Shown piece by piece: positions 1-8,885 of a stretch of DNA of 64,000 bases. Position numbers and translations under genes: made by a program. The notes beneath the pieces were generated by a model. The model saw nothing but the letters and a program-made list of their open reading frames with translations. It made no database searches and had not been told where the DNA came from. The stretch's first letter is position 1. The number at the start of each line of letters is the position of its first letter. Origin of the DNA: Anaeromyxobacter sp. Lineage in GTDB: Bacteria; Myxococcota; Myxococcia; Myxococcales; Anaeromyxobacteraceae. The DNA lies in assembly GCA_016718565.1 (NCBI GenBank), contig JADKCZ010000002.1, positions 434,001 to 498,000 on the forward strand, in the 5' to 3' direction.

Positions 1-187
1 GAGCCTTCCGGCGGGACCGGCGGCAGGGGCTTGCGACGCCCCCAGGTGCAGCTTGCCGCCCGAATTTTCTCCGGGTTTTCCCGGATCGACCTCCCCAGCA
101 CGCGGCTGAGCGGAGGGGGCCTATTAACACAGGCATTTTCCTGATGCAAGCGTTGCCCAGAGCCGCCAGGTCCCGCCCTCGCCCCAG

Positions 188-206
188 CCACCCCGCTTCG
201 GGGTGG
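188..206 (-). terminator. Hairpin downstream of map
   Basis: An 8-bp perfect GC-rich stem (CCACCCCG / CGGGGTGG) with a 3-nt loop lies 14 bp after the map stop codon. No T tract follows on the minus strand, so it is only a probable end of the ribosomal-protein transcript. I see no gene in positions 1-187; infA or rpmJ, which often follow map, are not recognisable there. Confidence 0.5.
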
Positions 207-219
207 GTGAAGCCCTGCT

Positions 220-990
220 TCACGCGACGGTGAGGATCTCCGGGCCATCTTCGGTGATGGCCACGGTGTGCTCGAAATGGGCCGAAAGCCGGCCGTCCTG
301 CGTCACCGCGGTCCAGCCGTCGTCGAGCGTCTCGACCTGGAAGCCGCCGGCGTTCACCATCGGCTCGAGGGCCAGGACCATGCCCGGCCGCAGCCTGGGC
401 CCGGTGCCGGGTGACCCAAAGTTGGGGACCTGGGGAGGCTCGTGCAGCCTGCGGCCGATGCCGTGGCCCACGAAGTCGCGCACCACCGAGAAGCCGCGCG
501 GCTCCACGTAGGCCTGGACGGCGGCCCCGATGTCACCGACCCGCCGATCCGGCCAGGCCTCGGCCACCGCGCGCGCCAGGGCGCCCCGCGTGACCTCGAT
601 GAGCCGCAGCGCCTCGGGGGAGGCCGTGCCGACCGGCACGGTCACCGCGGAGTCGCCGTAGAAGCCATCCAGCACCACCCCGAAGTCGAGCCCCACGATG
701 TCGCCGTCCCGCAGCACCCGCAGCGCCGAGGGGATGCCGTGCACCACCTCGTCGTTCAGCGAGATGCACACCGAGGCGGGGTAGCCGTGGTAGCCGAGGA
801 AGGCCGGCTCGGCCCCCCGCTGCCGGGCCCTGGCCTCGGCCAGGCGGTCCAGCTCGGCGGTGGTCACGCCCGGCAGCGCCGCGGCGGCCAGCTCCGCCAG
901 CACGTCGTGCACCACCCGACAGGCGTCGCGGATGCGGGCCAGCTCGTCGCGCGACTTGACGGCGATGCGCTCGCGCGAAAGGGCATCCAT
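220..990 (-). CDS. map: Type I methionine aminopeptidase
   Basis: Removes the N-terminal methionine from nascent proteins in the cytoplasm. The 256-aa protein is the usual length of a type I enzyme without an N-terminal extension. The five metal ligands are in place: Asp102 (GLDFG), Asp113 (GDSA), His176 (GHGIG), Glu209 (ALEPM) and Glu240 (HFEHT). It is the last gene of the long minus-strand translation cluster and starts 18 bp after the adk stop. The order secY-adk-map is common in bacteria, so it is probably co-transcribed with the ribosomal proteins. A hairpin follows its stop. Confidence 0.96.
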   Translation of the reverse strand: MDALSRERIAVKSRDELARIRDACRVVHDVLAELAAAALPGVTTAELDRLAEARARQRGAEPAFLGYHGYPASVCISLNDEVVHGIPSALRVLRDGDIVGLDFGVVLDGFYGDSAVTVPVGTASPEALRLIEVTRGALARAVAEAWPDRRVGDIGAAVQAYVEPRGFSVVRDFVGHGIGRRLHEPPQVPNFGSPGTGPRLRPGMVLALEPMVNAGGFQVETLDDGWTAVTQDGRLSAHFEHTVAITEDGPEILTVA

Positions 991-1008
991 GGGCGGGGGC
1001 GGGCCGGA

Positions 1009-1653
1009 CTACCGGCCCAGCAGCGTCAGCGTGGCCGCCAGGATGGCGTCCGGGGCGCCCAGGCCGCCCACCTCGGCCACCTGGCCGCGGGCCTGGTAGA
1101 AGGCCTTCAGCGGGGCGGTCTTGACGGCGTACTCCGACATCCGCTTGCGGACGTTCTCCGGCTTGTCGTCCTCGCGGTGCACCAGGGCGGCGCCGTCCCG
1201 GTCGCACACGCCGGCCACCGCGGGCGGCTGCTGGGTGACGTGGTAGACCGCCCCGCAGCTGGGGCAGGAGCGCCGGCCGCCGATGCGCTCGACCAGGGCC
1301 GACTCGGAGACCTCGTAGGACACCACCCGGCCCAGCGGGCGGCCCAGGCGGGCCAGCAGGCCGTCCAGGAAGCCGGCCTGACCCACGGTGCGAGGGTAGC
1401 CGTCCAGGATGCAGCCGCTGGCCACGTCGGCCCTGCCCAGCCGCTCCTCGACCATGGCGTTGGTGATGTCGTCCGTGACCAGGCCGCCGGAGTCCATGAT
1501 GGCCTGGACCCGAATGCCGATCTCGGTGGCCCGCGCCTTGTGGTCGCGGAACATGTCCCCGGTGGAGACGTGCGGGACCGAGAGCCGGGCCGAGAGCAGC
1601 TTGGCCTGGGTCCCCTTCCCCGCGCCGGGCGGGCCGAGCAGGATGAGGATCAT
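1009..1653 (-). CDS. adk: Adenylate kinase, zinc-LID type
   Basis: Catalyses ATP + AMP = 2 ADP in the cytoplasm. The protein has 214 aa, the long form with a LID domain. The N-terminal P-loop is GPPGAGKGT (residues 7-15), and the AMP-site motif DGYPRT is visible. The LID has CPSCGAVYH followed by a distal C-D pair (VCDRD), so it should bind a structural zinc ion as in many Gram-positive and deltaproteobacterial enzymes. It lies between secY (46 bp upstream) and map in the ribosomal operon. Confidence 0.96.
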   Translation of the reverse strand: MILILLGPPGAGKGTQAKLLSARLSVPHVSTGDMFRDHKARATEIGIRVQAIMDSGGLVTDDITNAMVEERLGRADVASGCILDGYPRTVGQAGFLDGLLARLGRPLGRVVSYEVSESALVERIGGRRSCPSCGAVYHVTQQPPAVAGVCDRDGAALVHREDDKPENVRKRMSEYAVKTAPLKAFYQARGQVAEVGGLGAPDAILAATLTLLGR

Positions 1654-1699
1654 GGGTTCACCTCGCGGGCGCGCGCCCCGGGGACGGGGCGCCCCCGCA

Positions 1700-3034
1700 T
1701 CATGCCCCGACCGGCTGGCCGGACGCCATGGAGCGGCCGCGGATGCGCGGCCCCCGGGGGCCGGTGAAGCCCTCGTAGTGGCGGGTGATGAGGTGCCCTT
1801 CGATCTGCTGCACCGTGTCGAGGGCCACGCCCACCACGATGAGCAGCGAGGTGCCGCCGAAGTAGAAGGTGACGCCGAACTTGTCGGTGATCAGGGTGGG
1901 CAGCACGCAGATGGCGGACAGGTACATGGCCCCGCCGAAGGTGATGCGCGACAGCACGTGATCGATGTAGTCGGCCGTCTTCTTGCCCGGGCGGATGCCG
2001 GGGATGTAGCCGCCGTACTTCTTGAGGTTGTCGGCCACGTCCACCGGGTTGAAGGTCACCGCCGTGTAGAAGTAGGCGAAGAAGACGATCAGGAGGACGT
2101 AGAGGACGTTGTAGATCCAGCTGCCCGGCTGGAAGGCGGTCTGCAGCGCCGTCAGGGCCGGGAACCACCCGGCCAGGGTGGCCGGGAAGAGCAGCAGGGA
2201 GCTGGCGAAGATGGGCGGGATGACGCCCGAGGTGTTGACCTTGAGCGGCAGGTGGGTCGACTGGCCGCCGTAGAGCTTCCGGCCGACCACCCGCTTGGCG
2301 TACTGGATGGGGATGCGGCGCTGGCCGCGCTCCACGAAGACGATGATCCCGACCACCACCAGCATGACCACGCCCAGGATGAGCAGGCCGAGCTCGCTCA
2401 TCTGGGAGCCGGGCGCCCGGTAGGCCATGAAGGTCTGGTAGGCGGCGGCGGGGGCGCGGGCCACGATGCCGGCGAAGATCACCAGCGAGATGCCGTTGCC
2501 GATGCCCCGCTCGGTGATCTGCTCGCCCATCCACATGATGAAGGCGGTGCCGGCGGCCAGCGAGATCATGGTCAGCAGCCGGAAGCCCCAGCCCGGCTCG
2601 GCCACCACCGAGAGCCCCGCGTTGGTGGTGAGCGACTCGAGGTAGCTGGCGATGCCGTAGCCCTGGATGGCCGACAGCACGATGGTCAGGTAGCGGGTGT
2701 ACTGGGTGATCTTTCGGCGCCCCAGCTCCCCTTCCTTGTTCAGCTTCTCCAGGGCCGGCACCACCACCGTCAGCAGCTGCAGGATGATGGAGGCCGACAC
2801 GTACGGCATGATGCCGAGCGCGAAGATGGAGAGCTGCTCGAGCGCTCCGCCCGAGAAGAAGTTGAGGAGGCCCAGCAGGTTGCCCTGCCGGACGATCTCG
2901 CCCATGGCCTTGCGGTCCACGCCGGGGGTGGTGACGAAGATGCCGAGCCGGTACACGGCCAGCATGCCCAGGGAGAAGATCAGCCGCTTGCGCAGCTCCG
3001 GGACCCGGAAGATGTTCGTCAGACCGCTCGCCAT
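1700..3034 (-). CDS. secY: Preprotein translocase channel subunit SecY
   Basis: Forms the protein-conducting channel of the inner membrane with SecE and SecG. The 444-aa protein is typical in length and begins with the conserved amphipathic segment before TM1 (NIFRVPELRKRLIF). About ten hydrophobic segments can be seen, along with the family signatures GIMPYVSASI and, near the C terminus, QQIEGHLITRHYEGF. It starts 19 bp after the rplO stop, the usual L15-SecY arrangement of the spc operon. Start ATG at 3034. Confidence 0.97.
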   Translation of the reverse strand: MASGLTNIFRVPELRKRLIFSLGMLAVYRLGIFVTTPGVDRKAMGEIVRQGNLLGLLNFFSGGALEQLSIFALGIMPYVSASIILQLLTVVVPALEKLNKEGELGRRKITQYTRYLTIVLSAIQGYGIASYLESLTTNAGLSVVAEPGWGFRLLTMISLAAGTAFIMWMGEQITERGIGNGISLVIFAGIVARAPAAAYQTFMAYRAPGSQMSELGLLILGVVMLVVVGIIVFVERGQRRIPIQYAKRVVGRKLYGGQSTHLPLKVNTSGVIPPIFASSLLLFPATLAGWFPALTALQTAFQPGSWIYNVLYVLLIVFFAYFYTAVTFNPVDVADNLKKYGGYIPGIRPGKKTADYIDHVLSRITFGGAMYLSAICVLPTLITDKFGVTFYFGGTSLLIVVGVALDTVQQIEGHLITRHYEGFTGPRGPRIRGRSMASGQPVGA

Positions 3035-3053
3035 GCCAAAAGCCCTTCCGGCG

Positions 3054-3551
3054 CTAGGCCTTGGCCGAGGCGGCCTTCTTGGCGGCCTTGGCCTTCTGGT
3101 ACATCGTCACCGGGGCCGGGAGGAGCTCCACGGTCCCGCCGGCCTTCTCGACGGCGGCGCGGGCGCCGGCCGTGACCCGGTCGACCTTGACGGTCACCGG
3201 GCTGGTCAGCTCGCCGCCGCCCAGCAGCACCACGCCGTCGAACTGGCCCCGCACCAGGCCGTTGGCCCGGAGCGCCGCCACGTCGACCACGCCGGCCAGG
3301 CCCTGCAGGTCGCCGACCTTCACCTCGGCGTACTCACGCCGGTGGATGTTCTTGAAGCCGAACTTCGGGAGGCGGCGCTGCAGCGGCATCTGGCCGCCTT
3401 CGAACCCCTCGAACCGCATGTTGCCGGTGCGGGCCTTCTGGCCCTTGGCGCCGCGGCCGGCGGTCTTGCCGAGGCCGGAGCCCTGGCCGCGGCCGACGCG
3501 CTTGCGGGTGGACTTGGCGCCCTTGGGCACCTTGAGCGAATTGAGCGACAT
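3054..3551 (-). CDS. rplO: 50S ribosomal protein L15
   Basis: Late-assembly protein of the large subunit. The N terminus has the Gly/Arg-rich rRNA-binding extension typical of L15 (RVGRGQGSGLGKTAGRG). The 165-aa frame starts at the ATG at 3551, which is preceded by a strong AGAAGGAG ribosome-binding site. An in-frame extension upstream runs through the intergenic spacer and is rejected. The C-terminal tail is Lys/Ala-rich. Confidence 0.96.
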   Translation of the reverse strand: MSLNSLKVPKGAKSTRKRVGRGQGSGLGKTAGRGAKGQKARTGNMRFEGFEGGQMPLQRRLPKFGFKNIHRREYAEVKVGDLQGLAGVVDVAALRANGLVRGQFDGVVLLGGGELTSPVTVKVDRVTAGARAAVEKAGGTVELLPAPVTMYQKAKAAKKAASAKA

Positions 3552-3585
3552 GGAAGGCACTCCTTCTAGCACGGGGCCGGCGCCG

Positions 3586-3819
3586 CTACGAGCGGGCGGC
3601 CGCCTTCTTGCGGGCCTTGCGGCCAACCGGGGTGGGGGCGTCCACGCGCTCCCACGCCACGAGGTAGGAGACCTTGGAGATCATCCCCATGGTCTGGGGC
3701 GTGTCGGGGAGGAGCTTGACCGAGTTGGTCTTCTTCAGCCCCATCCCGACCACCGTGAGGCGGTGGTCGGCCGAGATGCCGGCCAGCCCCTTGAGCAGCT
3801 TCACCTTGATGGCAGCCAT
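3586..3819 (-). CDS. rpmD: 50S ribosomal protein L30
   Basis: Small large-subunit protein. The 77-aa frame from the ATG at 3819 starts MAAIKVKLLKG and carries the L30 ferredoxin-like fold sequence, including LGLKK-like GMGLKKTNSVKLLPDTP. It is longer than many L30 proteins (about 60 aa) because of a basic C-terminal tail ending KARKKAAARS. It sits between rpsE and rplO as in the spc operon. Confidence 0.94.
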   Translation of the reverse strand: MAAIKVKLLKGLAGISADHRLTVVGMGLKKTNSVKLLPDTPQTMGMISKVSYLVAWERVDAPTPVGRKARKKAAARS

Positions 3820-3827
3820 GGATGCTC

Positions 3828-4331
3828 CTAGCCCTGGATCTCGGCGAGCGTCTTGCCGCGCCGACGGGCGGTGTCTTCGGCGGAGCGGAGGCGCTTGAGG
3901 CCGGCCACCGTCGCCTTGAGGACGTTGTGCGGGTTGCGGGAGCCCTGGCACTTGGTGAGCACGTTGCGGATGCCCGCCGACTCCAGCACGGCGCGGACGG
4001 CGCCGCCGGCGATCACGCCGGTGCCCTCCCCGGCCGGCTTGAGCAGCACCCAGCCAGAGCCGAAGTGCCCCAGCACCTCGTGCGGGATGGTGCTGCCGAC
4101 CAGCGGCACCTTGAAGAGGTGCTTCTTGGCCTGGTCGCCACCCTTGCGGATGGCCTCCGGGACCTCGTTGGCCTTACCGAGGCCGACGCCCACGTGACCC
4201 TGGCCGTCGCCGACGACGACCAGCGCAGAGAAGCTGAAGCGCCGACCGCCCTTCACGACCTTGGCGACGCGGTTGATGTGGACGACGCGGTCGTTGAGCT
4301 CGAGCTCGTTCGCGTTGATGGGAGCAGCCAT
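3828..4331 (-). CDS. rpsE: 30S ribosomal protein S5
   Basis: Small-subunit protein involved in decoding fidelity and mRNA unwinding. The protein has 167 aa. The double-stranded RNA-binding-like N-terminal domain contains DRVVHINRVAKVVKGGRRF, and the GVGLGKANEVPEAIRKG loop is conserved. The C-terminal domain has the GGAVRAVLE and SRNPHNVLKAT motifs. It starts 27 bp after the rplR stop, and its stop is 8 bp before the rpmD start. Confidence 0.97.
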   Translation of the reverse strand: MAAPINANELELNDRVVHINRVAKVVKGGRRFSFSALVVVGDGQGHVGVGLGKANEVPEAIRKGGDQAKKHLFKVPLVGSTIPHEVLGHFGSGWVLLKPAGEGTGVIAGGAVRAVLESAGIRNVLTKCQGSRNPHNVLKATVAGLKRLRSAEDTARRRGKTLAEIQG

Positions 4332-4358
4332 TCGTTCTCGTCCTTGTCTGGCGGGCGC

Positions 4359-4718
4359 CTAGAACAGCAGCCCGGCCTCGCGCGCAGCGGCGGCCACCGC
4401 CTCGACGCGACCGTGGTAATCGAAACCGTTCCGGTCGAAGACCACCGCGGTGATCCCCTTGGCCAGAGCGGCCTTGGCGAGCGCCGCCCCGACCTTCTTG
4501 GCGGTCGCGGTCTTGTCGTCGTCGCCGACCTCGCCCTTGAGGGTCTTCGAGGTGCTGCCGACGCTGACCAGCGTCTGGCCAGCCACGTCGTCGACGAGCT
4601 GGGCGTACATGTGCTTGAGGCTCTTGTAGACCGTGAGGCGCGGGCGGGCAGCGGTGCCCGAGACCTTGCGGCGGATGCGAGCCTTGCGCTTCTCGCGCGA
4701 GGTGACCTTCTGGGCCAT
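4359..4718 (-). CDS. rplR: 50S ribosomal protein L18
   Basis: 5S rRNA-binding protein of the large subunit. The 119-aa protein shows the basic N terminus (REKRKARIRRKVSG) and the conserved C-terminal end FDRNGFDYHGRVEAVA. It is the normal length and lies in the normal spc order between rplF and rpsE. The 60-bp gap to rplF is one of the wider spacings in the cluster. Confidence 0.96.
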   Translation of the reverse strand: MAQKVTSREKRKARIRRKVSGTAARPRLTVYKSLKHMYAQLVDDVAGQTLVSVGSTSKTLKGEVGDDDKTATAKKVGAALAKAALAKGITAVVFDRNGFDYHGRVEAVAAAAREAGLLF

Positions 4719-4778
4719 GACGTTCCTCCGTGCGGTGGCGCCGACTCGGCCGCCGCATGAGCGTGGTGGTTCCGTCGC

Positions 4779-5321
4779 CTAGGCGGCGCCGGTCTTGCCT
4801 TCCTTGCGACGGACCGTCTCCTCAGCGTACTTGATGCCCTTGCCCTTGTACGGCTCGGGCGGGCGGAGCGCGCGGATCTTGGCGGCGGTGAGGCCGAGGA
4901 GGTGCTTGTCGACCCCCTTGATCAGCAGCTTGGTCTGCTTGGCATCCACCTCGGCGGTGATCCCCTCGGGCAGCTTGAAGACCACCGGGTGGGAGAAGCC
5001 GAGCGTGAAGTTGATGTCCTTGCCCTTGACCTCGGCCTTGAAGCCGACGCCGCTGATCTCCAGGCCGCGCTCGTAGCCCTTCGACACGCCGTCCAGCGCG
5101 TTGCGGACCAGGGTACGGGTCAGGCCGTGCAGGCCCTTGGCCAGGCGGGTCTCGTCCGGGCGGGTGACGCGCACCTCGTTGCCGGCGACCTCCACCTTGA
5201 CCACGGGGTTGAAGGTCAAGGACATCTTGCCCTTGGGCCCCTCGACCTTGATCAGGGTGCCGGTGATGGCGACCTTGACCTTCTCGGGAATCTTGACTGG
5301 CTGCTTTCCGACGCGGGACAT
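4779..5321 (-). CDS. rplF: 50S ribosomal protein L6
   Basis: Large-subunit protein near the factor-binding site. The 180-aa frame starts MSRVGKQPVKIPE at the ATG at 5321, the standard L6 N terminus. It ends with the family signature PEPYKGKGIKYAEE. The two L6 repeats are visible. An upstream in-frame extension overlaps rpsH and is not used. It starts 11 bp after the rpsH stop. Confidence 0.97.
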   Translation of the reverse strand: MSRVGKQPVKIPEKVKVAITGTLIKVEGPKGKMSLTFNPVVKVEVAGNEVRVTRPDETRLAKGLHGLTRTLVRNALDGVSKGYERGLEISGVGFKAEVKGKDINFTLGFSHPVVFKLPEGITAEVDAKQTKLLIKGVDKHLLGLTAAKIRALRPPEPYKGKGIKYAEETVRRKEGKTGAA

Positions 5322-5332
5322 GTGCGGCTCCC

Positions 5333-5731
5333 TTACCAAACCGTGCAGATCAGCTCGCCGCCGACCTTGTGCTTGCGGGCCTCGCGGTCGACCATCACGC
5401 CCTTGCTGGTGGACAGGATGGCGACCCCGAGTCCGTTGAGGACCCGCGGAATGTCGTCCGTGGCCACGTAGCGACGCAGGCCGGGCTTGCTGACCCGCTT
5501 GATGTCGCTGATGGCCGGCTCGCGATCGGGACCGTACTTCAGGACGATGGTGATCGCCCCCTGGTGCCCGTCGTCGTGCCGGACGTAGTCCTGGATGAAG
5601 CCCTCGCTCTTGAGGACCTCCGCCAGGCGCAGCTTGAGGCCCGAAGCCGGGACCAGGCACTTCTCGTGACGTGCGGACGACGCGTTGCGGATGCGCGTCA
5701 GCATGTCGCCAATGGGATCGGTAAAGCTCAT
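5333..5731 (-). CDS. rpsH: 30S ribosomal protein S8
   Basis: Primary 16S rRNA-binding protein, a known translational repressor of the spc operon in enterics. The 132-aa frame starts MSFTDPIGDMLTRIRNA at the ATG at 5731 and ends with the conserved STSKGVMVDREARK and GGELICTVW. Length and position are standard. No S8-binding site was evaluated here. Confidence 0.97.
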   Translation of the reverse strand: MSFTDPIGDMLTRIRNASSARHEKCLVPASGLKLRLAEVLKSEGFIQDYVRHDDGHQGAITIVLKYGPDREPAISDIKRVSKPGLRRYVATDDIPRVLNGLGVAILSTSKGVMVDREARKHKVGGELICTVW

Positions 5732-5745
5732 CGCGGCGGTCTCCC

Positions 5746-5931
5746 TTACCAGCTGGACTTGATGACGCCGGTGATCTCGCCCTGCAGCGCGCGCTTGCGG
5801 AAGCAGATGCGGCACATCTGGAACTTGCGGAGGAAGGCGCGGGGCCGGCCACACAGCGGGCACCGGTTGTACTGGCGCACCTTGAACTTCAGCTTGCGCT
5901 TGGCCTGCGCCATCTTGGAAAGCTTGGCCAT
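5746..5931 (-). CDS. rpsN: 30S ribosomal protein S14, zinc-binding type Z
   Basis: Short (61 aa) zinc-containing S14. The two CXXC pairs are present (RCPLCGRP and MCRICFRK), so this is the C+ form rather than the 100-aa zinc-free form. It ends GVIKSSW, as usual for the family. It lies between rplE and rpsH. Confidence 0.97.
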   Translation of the reverse strand: MAKLSKMAQAKRKLKFKVRQYNRCPLCGRPRAFLRKFQMCRICFRKRALQGEITGVIKSSW

Positions 5932-5952
5932 GGGGTCTCCTGGTCGGGGGGC

Positions 5953-6495
5953 TTAGGTGCGGAACGGCATGCCGAGCGAGCGGAGGAGGGCGCGGCCCGC
6001 CTCGTCATCCCTGGCCGTCGTCACCACGGTGATGTTCAGGCCCTTGATCTTCTCGACCTGGTCGTAATTGATCTCGGGGAAGATGATCTGCTCGCGGACG
6101 CCGAGGGTGTAGTTCCCCTTGCCGTCGAAGGCCTTGGGCGAGACGCCCTTGAAGTCGCGGACGCGGGGCAGCGCGATGCAGACCAGCCGGTCGAAGAACT
6201 CGTACATCCGCTCGCCCCGCAGCGTCACCATCACGCCGATGCTCTGGCCCTGGCGCAGCTTGAAGTTGGCGATGGACTTCCGGGACTTGGTGATGACCGG
6301 CTTCTGGCCGGCGATCATGGTCAGCTGCGCCAGCGAGGCGTCGATGATCTTGCCGTTGCTGATGGCTTCGCCCAGGCCCATGTTCACCACGATCTTCTCG
6401 AGGCGGGGCACCTGCATGGGGTTGCCGTAGCCGAGCTCCTTCATGAGCGCGGGGCGGAGCTCCTTCTCGTACCGCTCCTTGAGTCGTGCTGCCAT
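5953..6495 (-). CDS. rplE: 50S ribosomal protein L5
   Basis: 5S rRNA-binding protein of the central protuberance. The protein has 180 aa and includes the conserved MQVPRLEKIVVNMGLGEA near the N terminus and RVRDFKGVS and FPEINYDQ in the second half. Length, order and start ATG at 6495 are standard. Confidence 0.97.
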   Translation of the reverse strand: MAARLKERYEKELRPALMKELGYGNPMQVPRLEKIVVNMGLGEAISNGKIIDASLAQLTMIAGQKPVITKSRKSIANFKLRQGQSIGVMVTLRGERMYEFFDRLVCIALPRVRDFKGVSPKAFDGKGNYTLGVREQIIFPEINYDQVEKIKGLNITVVTTARDDEAGRALLRSLGMPFRT

Positions 6496-6554
6496 CGTCG
6501 TTCTCCTTGCCTTCGGCCGGCGCCTGCAGCTGCCGGGCGATGCGGGTGAGCTGC

Positions 6555-6872
6555 TTACGTGGCCGCCTGGCGCTTCGCCAGGCGGGCCTTCTCCTTGGCG
6601 CCGAGCTCGCGGGGCGCCTTCTCCAGGCGCACCGGCTCGCCGCCCGCCGCCACCACCATCACGTTGGAGATGGCGATGGTGCCGGTCTTCTCGACGATGC
6701 CGCCCTCGGGGCTGGACTGGCTGCGCCCCTTCTTCTGGTGGCGCTTCACCGTCATGAGCTTCTCGACCCGGACCCGGCCGTCCTCGCGGAGGACCTCCAG
6801 GACCTTGCCGGACTTGCCCTTCTCCTTGCCGGCGATGACCTTGACGGTGTCGCCCTTGCGGATGACTGGCAT
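6555..6872 (-). CDS. rplX: 50S ribosomal protein L24
   Basis: Assembly-initiating large-subunit protein. The 105-aa frame starts MPVIRKGDTVKVIAGK at the ATG at 6872 and contains the KOW motif (GKEKGKSGKVLEV) and the conserved KRHQKKG. The start falls 2 bp after the rplN stop, so translation is probably coupled. The reading frame continues upstream inside rplN, but that extension is not homologous to L24. Confidence 0.96.
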   Translation of the reverse strand: MPVIRKGDTVKVIAGKEKGKSGKVLEVLREDGRVRVEKLMTVKRHQKKGRSQSSPEGGIVEKTGTIAISNVMVVAAGGEPVRLEKAPRELGAKEKARLAKRQAAT

Positions 6873-6874
6873 GG

Positions 6875-7243
6875 CTAGAGGACCTCGGGGGCCAGGCTGA
6901 TGATCTTCATGAACTTGCGGGCGCGCAGCTCGCGGGCCACCGGGCCGAAGATGCGGGTGCCCACCGGCTCGAGGTCCTTGTTGATGAGGACCGCGCTGTT
7001 GCCGTCGAAGCGGATGTAGCTGCCGTCGGGGCGCTTCACCTCGCGGGCGGTGCGGACGATGACGGCGCGGGCCACCTCGCCCTTCTTCACCTTGGCCTGC
7101 GGGATGGCCTCGCGGACCGACACCACGATGACGTCGCCGAGCGAGGCGTACTTCCGCTTCGACCCGCCGAGCACCTTGATGCACATCACCTTCTTGGCCC
7201 CGGAGTTGTCGGCAACGTCCAGGATGGTCTGCATCTGGATCAT
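6875..7243 (-). CDS. rplN: 50S ribosomal protein L14
   Basis: Binds 23S rRNA near the subunit interface. The 122-aa frame begins MIQMQTILDVADNSGAKK at the ATG at 7243, the canonical L14 start, and has GSKRKYASLGDVIVVSV. It ends ARKFMKIISLAPEVL. It starts 2 bp after the rpsQ stop. Confidence 0.97.
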   Translation of the reverse strand: MIQMQTILDVADNSGAKKVMCIKVLGGSKRKYASLGDVIVVSVREAIPQAKVKKGEVARAVIVRTAREVKRPDGSYIRFDGNSAVLINKDLEPVGTRIFGPVARELRARKFMKIISLAPEVL

Positions 7244-7245
7244 GG

Positions 7246-7506
7246 TTAGACCTCCGTCGCCTTCTCGATGATCTCGACCACGCGCCAGCGCTTGTCCTTG
7301 GACAGCGGACGGGTCTCGACCATGCGGACCTTGTCGCCCGGCTGGCACTCCTGGTTCTCGTCGTGGGCCTTGAACTTCTTGGCCTGGGCGACGATCTTCC
7401 CGTACTTCCGGTCTGGCACGCGGCGCTCGACCTTGACGACCACGGTCTTGGTCATCTTGTTCGAGACCACCACGCCGACGCGGGTCTTGCGGTTGCCGCG
7501 CTCCAT
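7246..7506 (-). CDS. rpsQ: 30S ribosomal protein S17
   Basis: OB-fold small-subunit protein. The most likely start is the ATG at 7506 (MERGNRKTRVGVV, 86 aa). It has an AAGGAG ribosome-binding site 8 nt upstream, located in the end of rpmC. Alternative starts at 7512 (ATG overlapping the rpmC stop as TGATG) and 7515 (GTG) would leave the Shine-Dalgarno sequence too close. The signature VKVERRVPDRKYGKIV is present. Confidence 0.95.
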   Translation of the reverse strand: MERGNRKTRVGVVVSNKMTKTVVVKVERRVPDRKYGKIVAQAKKFKAHDENQECQPGDKVRMVETRPLSKDKRWRVVEIIEKATEV

Positions 7507-7511
7507 GTCCA

Positions 7512-7730
7512 TCACTCCTTCGCCTTCCCGGCCTTGGCCGGGAGGTCCTTGGCGCGCGCCACGGTGAGGCAGCGGGCCACCTCGCGGCGGGTCTTCATGA
7601 GCTCGGCGGTCGAATCGAGCACGCCGGTGGACGCCTTGTTCTTGAGCTCGAAGAGGGTCTGCTTCAGCTCGCTCGCGCGGGCCTCCAGCTCACCTCTCGA
7701 CAGCTCGCGCAGCTCCTTCACGTTCGCCAT
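7512..7730 (-). CDS. rpmC: 50S ribosomal protein L29
   Basis: Two-helix large-subunit protein near the exit tunnel. The protein has 72 aa, starts MANVKELRELSRGEL and has the conserved LKQTLFELKNKASTG. Its 3' end carries the ribosome-binding site used by rpsQ. It starts 12 bp after the rplP stop. Confidence 0.96.
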   Translation of the reverse strand: MANVKELRELSRGELEARASELKQTLFELKNKASTGVLDSTAELMKTRREVARCLTVARAKDLPAKAGKAKE

Positions 7731-7742
7731 GGGGTCGTCCTC

Positions 7743-8159
7743 CTACAGCGTCGTGCCGCGCTTGACCAGCTTCGTGGACACCGGCAGCTTGTGGGCGGCC
7801 AGGGAGAACGCCTTCTTGGCGGTGGCGTCGTCGCAGCCCTCCATCTCGTAGAGGATGCGACCCGGCTTGATGACGGCCACGTAGTACTCCACGTTGCCCT
7901 TGCCGGTGCCCATGCGGGTCTCAGCCGCCTTCTTGGTGATGGGCTTGTCCGGGAACACCCGGATCCAGAGCTTGCCGCCACGCTTGACGTGGCGGGTGAT
8001 GGCGACGCGGGCGGCCTCGATCTGGCGGGCCGTCAGGTAGCCGCACTCGGTGGCCTGCAGGCCGTACTCGCCCTGGTTCAGGTCCGAGCCGCGGTACGCC
8101 TTGCCCCGCATGCGGCCCTTCATCATCTTGCGGTACTTGGTACGAGCGGGCTGAAGCAT
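7743..8159 (-). CDS. rplP: 50S ribosomal protein L16
   Basis: Large-subunit protein at the A-site side. The protein has 138 aa, starts MLQPARTKYRKMMKGRMRG and includes the family motifs RQIEAARVAITRHVKRGGK and RMGTGKGNVEYYVAVIKPG. Standard length and position between rpsC and rpmC. Confidence 0.97.
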   Translation of the reverse strand: MLQPARTKYRKMMKGRMRGKAYRGSDLNQGEYGLQATECGYLTARQIEAARVAITRHVKRGGKLWIRVFPDKPITKKAAETRMGTGKGNVEYYVAVIKPGRILYEMEGCDDATAKKAFSLAAHKLPVSTKLVKRGTTL

Positions 8160-8187
8160 GTGTCTCTCCTGTCCTGGTCCCTAGGCC

Positions 8188-8868
<681 letters not shown>

Positions 8869-8885
8869 GTTGATCTCCTTGGCCG

